48,371 nt of DNA from NCBI GenBank assembly GCA_035317605.1, contig DATHGT010000273.1:1-48371 (forward strand), given 5' to 3'. A program made the position numbers and the translations under genes. Below, one piece after another: positions 34,532-41,714 of the stretch (positions are counted from its first letter, which is position 1; each line of letters starts with the position of its first letter). The notes under the pieces were generated by a model, which was not told the DNA's origin, made no database searches, and was given only the letters and a program-made list of their open reading frames with translations. Origin of the DNA: DATHGT01 sp035317605 (GTDB lineage Bacteria; Methylomirabilota; Methylomirabilia; Rokubacteriales; CSP1-6).

Positions 34532-34768
34532 TTAGCCGCTGCTGCGGGCCGGTGGTGGCGGATCGTATCCGCCTCGATGAAACGGCTGGCAGCGGAGAAG
34601 CCGTCGCATCGCCAGCCAAGTACCCCGAGCTACGCCGTGGTCGATGACCGCGAGCCGGGTGTACTCGGAGCACGTCGGCGCGAAGCGGCAGGCGGGCCCG
34701 ACCCAGGGCGACAGCACATACTGATAGCCTCTGATCGCCGCAACCACGATTCCCGTCAGCCGACTCAC
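34532..34768 (-). CDS. yidD: Membrane protein insertion efficiency factor YidD
   Basis: This 78-residue protein has the YidD signature: GIVVAAIRGYQYVLSPWVG, CRFAPTCSEYT, GTWLAMRRLLRCQPFHRGGY and DPPP. It is membrane-associated and aids YidC. GTG 34768 overlaps the rnpA TGA (GTGA). Position between rnpA and yidC is the standard order. Confidence 0.96.
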   Translation of the reverse strand: MSRLTGIVVAAIRGYQYVLSPWVGPACRFAPTCSEYTRLAVIDHGVARGTWLAMRRLLRCQPFHRGGYDPPPPARSSG

Positions 34769-35100
34769 TGGCGTGTCCCGACCGGGGACGCTGACCCCAC
34801 CATCGCGGCGAACGCGCCCTGAAGCTCGCCGACGAGGGTCGCAAACTCCATGTCCAACACCCGCTTTTTTCCGATCACGACGATCGCCGTGCCGCGAGGC
34901 GCATGCCCGCGCGCCAGACGATACGCCGCTCGGAGTCTACGCCGGATCCGGTTGCGATCGACCGCGCGGCGGAGCTGTCGGCTCACGGCGAAACCAACCC
35001 GCCGCGGTTGACTCGTCTCGGTCCACAGCAGCACGCATGACGGCCGGTCGATTCGCTTACCCCTCCGGAAGAGCGACTGAAACTCGGCGCTGTTGGTCAA
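34765..35100 (-). CDS. rnpA: Ribonuclease P protein component
   Basis: This 111-residue basic protein assists RNase P RNA in maturing tRNA 5' ends. The RNR signature is RRAVDRNRIRRRLRAAYR, preceded by FQSLFRRGKR and VGFAVSRQL. The listed start is TTG 35100. The frame remains open upstream and encodes TGRLPRTER, matching the conserved family N-terminus (LPR...RL). The start that would include it is CTG 35130, which overlaps the rpmH TGA as CTGA, as other gene pairs here overlap by four bases. I consider CTG likely but unproven. Confidence 0.93.
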   Translation of the reverse strand: MTNSAEFQSLFRRGKRIDRPSCVLLWTETSQPRRVGFAVSRQLRRAVDRNRIRRRLRAAYRLARGHAPRGTAIVVIGKKRVLDMEFATLVGELQGAFAAMVGSASPVGTRQ

Positions 35101-35126
35101 CCGCTCAGTGCGCGGAAGTCGGCCGG

Positions 35127-35261
35127 TCAGACGGTCAGGCGTTTACGGCCCTTCGCGCGCCGACGCTTGAGCGTCTTCCGCCCGCCCTTCGTTTTCATGC
35201 GCTCCCGGAACCCGTGGGTCTTCTTCCGGCGGCGCTGATTTGGCTGGAACGTGCGCTTCAT
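35127..35261 (-). CDS. rpmH: 50S ribosomal protein L34
   Basis: This 44-residue protein starts MKRTFQPNQRRRKKTHGF and contains RERMKTKGGRKTLKRRRAKG, the complete L34 signature. It is a very basic ribosomal protein placed at the head of rpmH-rnpA-yidD-yidC, as in most bacteria. A GAAAGGGG site lies upstream of ATG 35261 and a good promoter about 60 bases before it. Confidence 0.98.
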   Translation of the reverse strand: MKRTFQPNQRRRKKTHGFRERMKTKGGRKTLKRRRAKGRKRLTV

Positions 35262-35319
35262 GGGTGTCCCCTTTCCGCTTCAAGCAGACGTGGGGACGCT
35301 ACCGACCCCCAAGCCGACG

Positions 35320-35348
35320 AGTGTAGTCAGCCGCTGAATTCAAGTCAA
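35320..35348 (-). promoter_or_regulatory. Promoter of the rpmH operon
   Basis: On the minus strand TTGACT (35348-35343) and TACACT (35325-35320) are separated by exactly 17 bases. Five and four of six bases match consensus. It gives a leader of about 50 bases before rpmH. It is the best promoter match seen in this window. Confidence 0.7.
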
Positions 35349-35467
35349 CTCACGAAGCCCTTGCGAGCGTGTTTCGCTCTGTGCTAGGTTTCAGCATCCA
35401 TTGGGGCCGCCACGTGAGGTGCTGTCCTTCGATGCCCGCTAGATCGCCTGAACCGGAGTATTCACTG

Positions 35468-35499
35468 CTATCCACACGTGTGGATAACCCTGTGCATAA
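35468..35499 (+). promoter_or_regulatory. DnaA-box cluster upstream of dnaA
   Basis: CTATCCACA (35468-35476), a perfect reverse box TGTGGATAA (35479-35487) and TGTGCATAA (35491-35499, one mismatch) lie within 32 bases, 28 bases before the dnaA start. The first two are head-to-head and make an 18-bp perfect palindrome at 35469-35486. This fits DnaA autoregulation or one half of a bipartite origin. The rest of 35262-35526 holds the rpmH promoter and a weak extended -10-like TGCTAGGTT at 35382-35390 for dnaA. Confidence 0.8.
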
Positions 35500-35526
35500 G
35501 TCGCTGCGTAACGCCCAGAGCGCCTT

Positions 35527-36852
35527 GTGTTAGAAGCCCTTTGGGAGCGCATCGTAGCGGCGACCGGGCGGCGGCTTCCGGCGGCCGTCGTCGACTCCTG
35601 GGTCCGGCCCTGCCGCCTGGTTGGGGTCGAGGGTGACCACCTGCGCATCGCCGCCCCCAACCCCTTTTCCAGAAACTGGCTTCTCGAACACCATCTCGGC
35701 GCCCTCAAGGCCGCCGCCCAGGACTGCGTCGGCGGCGACCCCCGGATCTCGATCGACGTCGACGCCCGCCTCGACGCCAAGCCCCAGGACTCGTCACCCT
35801 TCGCCACCCAGCCGGCGATCGCTCCCGGCACGGTGGAGGGCCTCAATCCGCGCTACACCTTCGAGAGCTTCGTGGTCGGCTCGGCCAACCAGTTCGCCCA
35901 GGCTGCCTGCCAGGCCGTCGCCGAGCTGCCGTCGCGGGCCTACAACCCGCTCTTCATCTACGGCGGCGTCGGTCTCGGTAAGACGCACCTGCTTCACGCG
36001 GTGGGCCACCAGTCCGCCAAGCTCTTTCCCGGCCTCACCGTGGTCTACCTCTCGTCCGAGCGCTTCACCAACGAGCTGATCAACGCGATCCGCTACGACC
36101 GGACCGCCGAATTCCGCGGCCGCTACCGGACGATCGACCTCCTGCTCATCGACGACATTCAGTTCATCTCCGGCAAGGAGCGCACGCAGGAGGAGTTCTT
36201 CCACACGTTCAACGACCTCTACGAGTCGCGCAAACAGATCATTCTTTCGAGCGACTGCCCGCCGAAGGACATCCCCGAGATCGAGGAGCGCCTGCGGTCC
36301 CGGTTCGAGTGGGGACTCATCGCCGATATCCAGCTGCCCGACTTCGAGACCCGCGTGGCCATCCTCAAGAAGAAGGCGGCCCTCGACCGCGTGATCCTGC
36401 CCGACGACGTGGCCTATCTCATCGCCGGCCGGGTCAAGTCCAACATCCGAGAGCTCGAGGGCTCGCTGACCCGCATGATCGCGTTCTGCGCGCTGACCAG
36501 CCGAGACATGAACGTCGACCTCGCGCAAGAAGTCCTCGCCGAGCTCTGGGGCGACGAAGAAAAGATCATCACGATCGACCAGGTCCAGCGGAAGGTCTGC
36601 GACCTCTTCGGGGTGAAGCCCTCCGACCTCAAGGCAAAGACCAGGACGAAGACCATCGCCTTCCCCCGGCAGATCGCGATGTATCTCGCCCGGAAGCTCA
36701 CGCATGCGTCCCTGGCGGAAGTCGGCCGCTCCTTCGGCGGGAAGGACCACACCACCGTTCTTCACGCCGTCGACAAGATCACCGGGCTCCTCGAGGAAGA
36801 TCCCAAGCTCCGCAAGACGATCGAGACACTTATCCAGGGGATTCAGATCTGA
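35527..36852 (+). CDS. dnaA: Chromosomal replication initiator DnaA
   Basis: This 441-residue AAA+ initiator has a compact domain I (LEALWERIVAATG...), a short linker, then Walker A GGVGLGKT at 146-153 and Walker B LLLIDDIQF. Sensor and arginine-finger regions follow, and the DNA-binding domain IV ends in GRSFGGKDHTTVLHAVDKI. It binds DnaA boxes and melts the origin. The start is GTG 35527; the open frame allows no earlier start. Box clusters lie immediately on both sides. Confidence 0.98.
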   Translation: MLEALWERIVAATGRRLPAAVVDSWVRPCRLVGVEGDHLRIAAPNPFSRNWLLEHHLGALKAAAQDCVGGDPRISIDVDARLDAKPQDSSPFATQPAIAPGTVEGLNPRYTFESFVVGSANQFAQAACQAVAELPSRAYNPLFIYGGVGLGKTHLLHAVGHQSAKLFPGLTVVYLSSERFTNELINAIRYDRTAEFRGRYRTIDLLLIDDIQFISGKERTQEEFFHTFNDLYESRKQIILSSDCPPKDIPEIEERLRSRFEWGLIADIQLPDFETRVAILKKKAALDRVILPDDVAYLIAGRVKSNIRELEGSLTRMIAFCALTSRDMNVDLAQEVLAELWGDEEKIITIDQVQRKVCDLFGVKPSDLKAKTRTKTIAFPRQIAMYLARKLTHASLAEVGRSFGGKDHTTVLHAVDKITGLLEEDPKLRKTIETLIQGIQI

Positions 36853-37016
36853 TCCACAGCTGGTCCCGTCTCGCCCACGGCCTTATCCACGGCGCCCGCG
36901 CTACCGAATCCCTGATTCTCACGGCGTTTACGTCTCATTCACGCTGTCCACACCGCTCGACTACTCTTACGACTACTAACTCTTCAATCCTTTCCCTCTA
37001 AAAACTGGAGAACACC
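36830..37016 (+). other. Probable oriC unwinding region between dnaA and dnaN
   Basis: Degenerate DnaA boxes occur at 36830-36838 (TTATCCAGG), 36850-36858 (TGATCCACA), 36883-36891 (TTATCCACG) and 36944-36952 (CTGTCCACA). They are followed at about 36957-36982 by CTACTCTTACGACTACTAAC, which on the reverse strand reads as TAG/TAA-like triplets similar to the DnaA-trio element. A comparatively AT-rich tract then runs to dnaN. The order boxes-trios-AT tract is that of a basal unwinding system. The 164 bases 36853-37016 hold no gene. Confidence 0.65.
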
Positions 37017-38111
37017 ATGGACGTCGTGCTGGACCGTGACGCGTTCCTCAAGGGACTCCAGATGGTTCACAACATCGTCGAGCCCCGGCAGACGTTGCCG
37101 ATCCTGGCTAACGTACTGATCGAGACCGAGAGCGAAGCCGTGCGGGTCACCGCAACCGACCTCGAGGTCGGCGCGCGCGTGTCGATTCCGGCCAAGGTCG
37201 CCAAGGGCGGCACGATCACGGTCTCGGCTCGCAAGCTGAGCGAGATCGTCCGGGAGTTGCCGGCGGCGGCGCTGAGTCTGAAAGTCGGCGAGAACGCGGC
37301 CGTGAGTCTTCGCTGCGGCGGTGCGTCGTATCGGATGGTCGGCCTCGCCTCCGACGATTTTCCAGCGGTGGTCCCGGCCGCCCCAGCGGCCTGGCTGACG
37401 GTCGAAGCCAAGCTGCTGCGCGACATGCTCGCCCAGACCACGTTCGCGGTCTCGCACGACGAGAGCCGCTTCGCGCTGAACGGGGTCCTGTTCTCGTTTC
37501 AGCCGAAGGAATTGCGCCTGGTCGCCACCGATGGCCACCGACTCGCCGTGGCCAGCCGGAGCGTGGGGGAGGGCTTGAGCGGAACGACGGGGATCGTGCC
37601 CCGCAAGGCCGTGGTGGAGATCGCCAGGGTCCTGGGCGGCAGCGAGGACGTGCAGATCGCGATCACCGAGAACCAGTTCGTCCTCCAGATGCCCAATTTC
37701 GTGATGACCGCGCGGCTGATCGAAGGCCAGTTCCCGAACTACGAGGCCGTCCTTCCGCGGGCCCACCCCGGCAAGCTGGTGCTTCCCCGGGCGGCGCTGA
37801 TGTCGGCCCTGCGCCGGGTGTCGGTGATGGCGGAGGAGCGCAACAAGCCGGTGAAGCTGCTGCTTCGTCCCGGCGCCCTGGTCCTCTCGGCGGCGAGCCA
37901 CGACCTCGGTGAGGCGGAGGAGTCCCTACAGGTTCAGTACTCTGGAGAAGAGGTATCTATAGGATTCAACTCGCGCTACGTGTTGGAAGCGCTGGCCCCC
38001 ATCGAGACGGACGAGATCGTGTTCGAGTTCAAGGACGGTTTGAGCCCCGGTGTGGTCAAAGGCGTCGAGGAAGAAGGGTACAGCTGTGTTATAATGCCTA
38101 TGCGTATTTAG
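37017..38111 (+). CDS. dnaN: DNA polymerase III beta sliding clamp
   Basis: This 364-residue clamp has the three-domain DnaN pattern, beginning MDVVLDRDAFLKGLQMVHNI and containing LKVGENAAVSLRCGGASYRM, FALNGVLFSFQ, DGHRLAVASRS and EGQFPNYEAVLP, and ending YSCVIMPMRI. It tethers polymerase to DNA. Start ATG 37017 has GGAG ten bases upstream. It follows dnaA and precedes recF, the ancestral order. Confidence 0.98.
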   Translation: MDVVLDRDAFLKGLQMVHNIVEPRQTLPILANVLIETESEAVRVTATDLEVGARVSIPAKVAKGGTITVSARKLSEIVRELPAAALSLKVGENAAVSLRCGGASYRMVGLASDDFPAVVPAAPAAWLTVEAKLLRDMLAQTTFAVSHDESRFALNGVLFSFQPKELRLVATDGHRLAVASRSVGEGLSGTTGIVPRKAVVEIARVLGGSEDVQIAITENQFVLQMPNFVMTARLIEGQFPNYEAVLPRAHPGKLVLPRAALMSALRRVSVMAEERNKPVKLLLRPGALVLSAASHDLGEAEESLQVQYSGEEVSIGFNSRYVLEALAPIETDEIVFEFKDGLSPGVVKGVEEEGYSCVIMPMRI

Positions 38112-38128
38112 CGAGGTTTTCCGCTAAA
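38107..38128 (+). terminator. Small hairpin across the dnaN stop codon
   Basis: TTTAGCG (38107-38113) and CGCTAAA (38122-38128) form a perfect 7-bp stem with an 8-base loop and include the dnaN TAG. No T-run follows. It could reduce read-through into recF, whose TTG start is 18 bases further on, or affect recF translation. Confidence 0.35.
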
Positions 38129-38146
38129 AATGGGAGATCGGATAGG

Positions 38147-39229
38147 TTGCAGATCGGATGGATTCAGCTAGTCGATTTCCGTAATTATCACACCCTCTCC
38201 TATACCCCTTCGGCGCCCCTGAACCTCCTGACTGGGGCCAACGCCCAGGGCAAAAGCAATCTCCTCGAAGCGCTCGCTGTTCTGCTGACCGGCCGCTCTT
38301 TCAGGACGTCGCGGCTGGCCGAGATCCCTCGCTGGGGGGCGGAGACGACCTCTCTCGCGGGCGAATTGCGACGTACGGACGGTGCGCGAACGGTTCGACG
38401 CGGCCTCAGGAAACGGGAGGACGGCGTCTGGCAGGGCGCGGGCGAAGAATGCCCGTGGGCACGGGTGGTGACGTTCGGATGGCAGGATCTTGAAATCGTC
38501 AACGGGATGCCAGCCGTGCGCAGGAACTTCCTGGACGGCTTCGCGGCACGGCTCTACCCGAGCCATCGGGCGGTGTTCGTGCGGTTTCGCCAGGTGCTGG
38601 CCCGGCGCAATCATTTGCTTCAGCAGCGGCTGCCCGACCGGACGCTCACAGCTCGGATGGCACCCTGGGACGAGCAGTTCGCGGTGGTGGGCATGGAGAT
38701 GATCGATCGGCGCCGCCGCGCGGCGGCCGCGCTGCAGACCGAGATCGCGCGGGTGTATCCAACATTGGTCGGTGACAGGCGGGCTCTCTCCGGCGAACAT
38801 GAAAAGGTCGAGATCCGGTATCGGTCGTCGGTGGGCGAGGCCACCGGTCCGGAGGCCTTGATGGCCGCGCTCGAGCGTGTGCGGACAGAGGAAGCGCGGC
38901 GGGGCCAGACACTGGTGGGGCCGCACCGCGACGATCTCGCGATCGAGTTGGGAGGCGTCGACGCGCGCGCGTTCGGGTCGCGGGGCCAGCAGCGGCTGCT
39001 GGCGCTGTCGCTCCGTCTCGCCGAGATCCTGCCCATCACCGAGGCGGTGGGAACGGCGCCGCTCCTGCTGCTGGACGACGCGCTGTCGGAGCTCGACGCG
39101 GAGGTCCGGCATCACGTGCTCCGGGAGATCCGCGCCAGTGATCAGGTGTTCTTGACCACGGCCGACGCTCTCGACGTGCCGGGAGCGGCGCGGTGGATCA
39201 TCACGAAGGGAGAAATCGCAGCGGCATGA
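38147..39229 (+). CDS. recF: DNA replication and repair protein RecF
   Basis: This 360-residue SMC-like ATPase promotes RecA loading at gaps. It shows Walker A GANAQGKSNLLEA, the ABC signature region SRGQQRLLALSLRLAE and Walker B LLLLDDALSELD. Start is TTG 38147 (homologues begin LQIxxIQLxDFRNY). It is coupled to gyrB by ATGA at 39226-39229. Confidence 0.97.
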   Translation: MQIGWIQLVDFRNYHTLSYTPSAPLNLLTGANAQGKSNLLEALAVLLTGRSFRTSRLAEIPRWGAETTSLAGELRRTDGARTVRRGLRKREDGVWQGAGEECPWARVVTFGWQDLEIVNGMPAVRRNFLDGFAARLYPSHRAVFVRFRQVLARRNHLLQQRLPDRTLTARMAPWDEQFAVVGMEMIDRRRRAAAALQTEIARVYPTLVGDRRALSGEHEKVEIRYRSSVGEATGPEALMAALERVRTEEARRGQTLVGPHRDDLAIELGGVDARAFGSRGQQRLLALSLRLAEILPITEAVGTAPLLLLDDALSELDAEVRHHVLREIRASDQVFLTTADALDVPGAARWIITKGEIAAA

Positions 39230-41610
39230 CGGCTGAAACGTACACGGCGAGCGACATCAAGGTTCTCGAAGGCCTGGAGGCGGTCCGCAAGCGCCCGGCG
39301 ATGTACATCGGCGACACCAGCGCCTACGGCCTGCACCATCTCGTGTACGAGGTGGTCGACAACTCCGTCGACGAGGCCCTCGCCGGCTACTGCGATTCGA
39401 TCAAGGTCATCCTGCACTCCGACGGCTCGTGCTCGGTGGGCGACAACGGCCGCGGCATCCCGGTCGACACGCACGAGCAGAGCGGCCGGTCGGCGGCCGA
39501 AGTGGTGATGACCGTACTCCACGCCGGTGGCAAGTTCGAGCACTCGGCCTACAAGGTGTCGGGTGGACTGCACGGCGTGGGCGTGTCCGTGGTCAACGCG
39601 CTCAGCGAGTGGCTGGACCTGGAAATTCGCCGCGGCGGCAAGACGTGGATCCAGCGCTACGAAAAGGGCGGCGTCCCCACGAGCCCGCTGGCTCCGGGCG
39701 AGGCCACCAAGAAGCACGGCACCATCATCCGGTTCAAGCCGGACGCCACGATCTTCGAGGAGACCGTGTTCTCGTTCGACACGCTGTCGAACCGCCTGCG
39801 CGAGCTGGCCTTCCTCAACCGCGGGCTCAAGATCGTCATCGAGGACGAGCGCGACGAGCGCAGCCACACCTTCCTCTACAAGGGCGGCGTCATCGAGTTC
39901 GTCAAGCACCTGAACCAGAACAAGACCCCGGTCCACCCGAAAGTCCTGTTCTTCGAGGGCAAGCGGGGCGACATCGAGGTCGAGGTCGCGCTGCAATACA
40001 ACGACGGCTACCAGGAGAACGTGTTCTCCTTCGCCAACAACATCAACACCCGCGAGGGCGGCACGCACCTCACCGGCTTCCGCGCCGCGCTCACCAGCCG
40101 TCTCGCCAGCTACGCCGAGGCGAACGGGTTCCTCAAGAGCTTCAAGGGTGGGGTGACCGGCGACGACGTGCGAGAAGGACTGACGGCAGTGGTTTCGGTG
40201 CGGCTGCCCGAGCCCCAGTTCGAGGGCCAGACGAAGGCCAAGCTCGGCAACACCGACGTCAAGGGCCTGGTCCAGCAGATCGTCAACGACAAGCTCGCCG
40301 AGAGCTTCGAGGAAGACCCGACCACCGCGCGGAAGATCGCCGACAAGTGTGTGCGCGCCGCCCAGGCCAGGGAAGCCGCGCGAAAGGCGCGCGAGCTGAC
40401 GCGCAAGGGCGGGCGCGACGACGAGGGCCTCTCCGGCAAGCTCGCCGATTGTTCGGAGCGCGATCCCCAGTACCGGGAGCTGTTCCTGGTCGAGGGCGAC
40501 TCGGCGGGCGGCTCGGCCAAGCAGGGGCGCGATCGCAAGACCCAGGCGGTGCTGCCGCTGCGGGGCAAGATCATCAACTCCGAGAAGGCGCGCTACGACA
40601 AGGTCCTGTCCCACAATGAAATCCGCCTGCTCATCTCGGCCATGGGCACGGGCATCGGGACCGAGGAGTTCGACCTCAGCAAGTTGCGATACCACAAGCT
40701 CATCCTGATGACGGATGCCGACGTGGACGGCGCCCACATCCGGACGCTCTTGCTGACGTTCTTCTTCCGCCACATGAACGCGGTGATCGATCCCGGGCAC
40801 CTCTACATCGCCCAGCCACCGCTCTTCAAGGTCAAGAAGGGCAAGGTGGAGAAGTACCTGATGAACGAGCGCGAGTTCGAGGAGTTCTTCCTCACCGCGT
40901 GGGTCGAGGGCGCCGCCGTGAAGGTGCCGGGGACGAAGGCGCCGATCACGGGCGTCCCGCTGCTGGAGCTGCTGCGAGAGGTCTCCGAGTACCGGAACCT
41001 GTTCGGCAAGATCGTGCGGCGCGGCGTGCCGGCTCCGATCCTGGCCGTGCTGCTGCGCGAGAAGTTCCGCGGCAACAAGCGCGGGGTCGGCCACGACGAG
41101 ATCGGCGAGGCCATCGTCACCGCCGCGGCGGCCGTCAACGGCTACCACCCCGAAGTCCGGCCGGCCGAGAACGGTGCCGAGGGTCACACGGTGACCATCC
41201 CCGGGTCGCCCACGTTCACGTTCAGCACCGCGCTGTTCAAGTCCGCCGACTACGCGGCCCTCTACGACCTGTGGGAAAAACTGGCGGCGGCCGCCAAGGG
41301 TCCAACGGCGCTCATCGACGACGCCGGCAAAGAAACGCCGGTCAAGGATCTGGACGAGCTCCATCGCCTGGCCCTCGAGCGGTCCCGGGCTGGCGCCAGC
41401 TTCCAGCGCTACAAGGGCCTGGGCGAGATGAATCCGGAGCAGCTCTGGGAAACCACGATGAACCCGGAGACACGCACCCTGCTCAAGATCACCCAGGAGG
41501 ACGCCGTCGGCGCCGACGAAATGTTCACGGTGCTGATGGGTGACGCGGTCGAACCGCGCCGCGCATTCATCGAGAAGCACGCCCTCGACGTCGCCAACCT
41601 GGATATTTAA
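39226..41610 (+). CDS. gyrB: DNA gyrase subunit B
   Basis: This 794-residue ATPase and TOPRIM subunit starts MTAETYTASDIKVLEGLEAV. The GHKL ATP site is seen in EVVDNSVDEALAG, DNGRGIPV and GLHGVGVSVVNALS. TOPRIM residues are EGDSAGGSAKQ and DADVDGAHI. GyrB powers negative supercoiling with GyrA. ATG 39226 overlaps the recF stop. The 104 bases up to gyrA hold no gene that I can recognise. Confidence 0.98.
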   Translation: MTAETYTASDIKVLEGLEAVRKRPAMYIGDTSAYGLHHLVYEVVDNSVDEALAGYCDSIKVILHSDGSCSVGDNGRGIPVDTHEQSGRSAAEVVMTVLHAGGKFEHSAYKVSGGLHGVGVSVVNALSEWLDLEIRRGGKTWIQRYEKGGVPTSPLAPGEATKKHGTIIRFKPDATIFEETVFSFDTLSNRLRELAFLNRGLKIVIEDERDERSHTFLYKGGVIEFVKHLNQNKTPVHPKVLFFEGKRGDIEVEVALQYNDGYQENVFSFANNINTREGGTHLTGFRAALTSRLASYAEANGFLKSFKGGVTGDDVREGLTAVVSVRLPEPQFEGQTKAKLGNTDVKGLVQQIVNDKLAESFEEDPTTARKIADKCVRAAQAREAARKARELTRKGGRDDEGLSGKLADCSERDPQYRELFLVEGDSAGGSAKQGRDRKTQAVLPLRGKIINSEKARYDKVLSHNEIRLLISAMGTGIGTEEFDLSKLRYHKLILMTDADVDGAHIRTLLLTFFFRHMNAVIDPGHLYIAQPPLFKVKKGKVEKYLMNEREFEEFFLTAWVEGAAVKVPGTKAPITGVPLLELLREVSEYRNLFGKIVRRGVPAPILAVLLREKFRGNKRGVGHDEIGEAIVTAAAAVNGYHPEVRPAENGAEGHTVTIPGSPTFTFSTALFKSADYAALYDLWEKLAAAAKGPTALIDDAGKETPVKDLDELHRLALERSRAGASFQRYKGLGEMNPEQLWETTMNPETRTLLKITQEDAVGADEMFTVLMGDAVEPRRAFIEKHALDVANLDI

Positions 41611-41714
41611 CGGAGGCCTGGGGTCGGCTTGAACCGCAGGTGGCCTGACCAAGAGGGCGTGGCTCCGCATCCCCGATCAATCGTTGCGGGTACAAGGCTC
41701 TAGGGAGATCTCGA

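Noticed and set aside
35404..35422. CACGTG-containing sequence upstream of dnaA as a fourth parS site
   Set aside because: The flanks (CGCCACGTGAGG) do not match the parS arms.
39142..41670. 842-codon minus-strand frame opposite gyrB
   Set aside because: Antisense shadow of gyrB created by GC-rich third positions; no motif and no ribosome site of note.
41611..41714. Possible small RNA or tRNA between gyrB and gyrA
   Set aside because: No cloverleaf or strong hairpin is visible; the interval probably holds only the gyrA leader.
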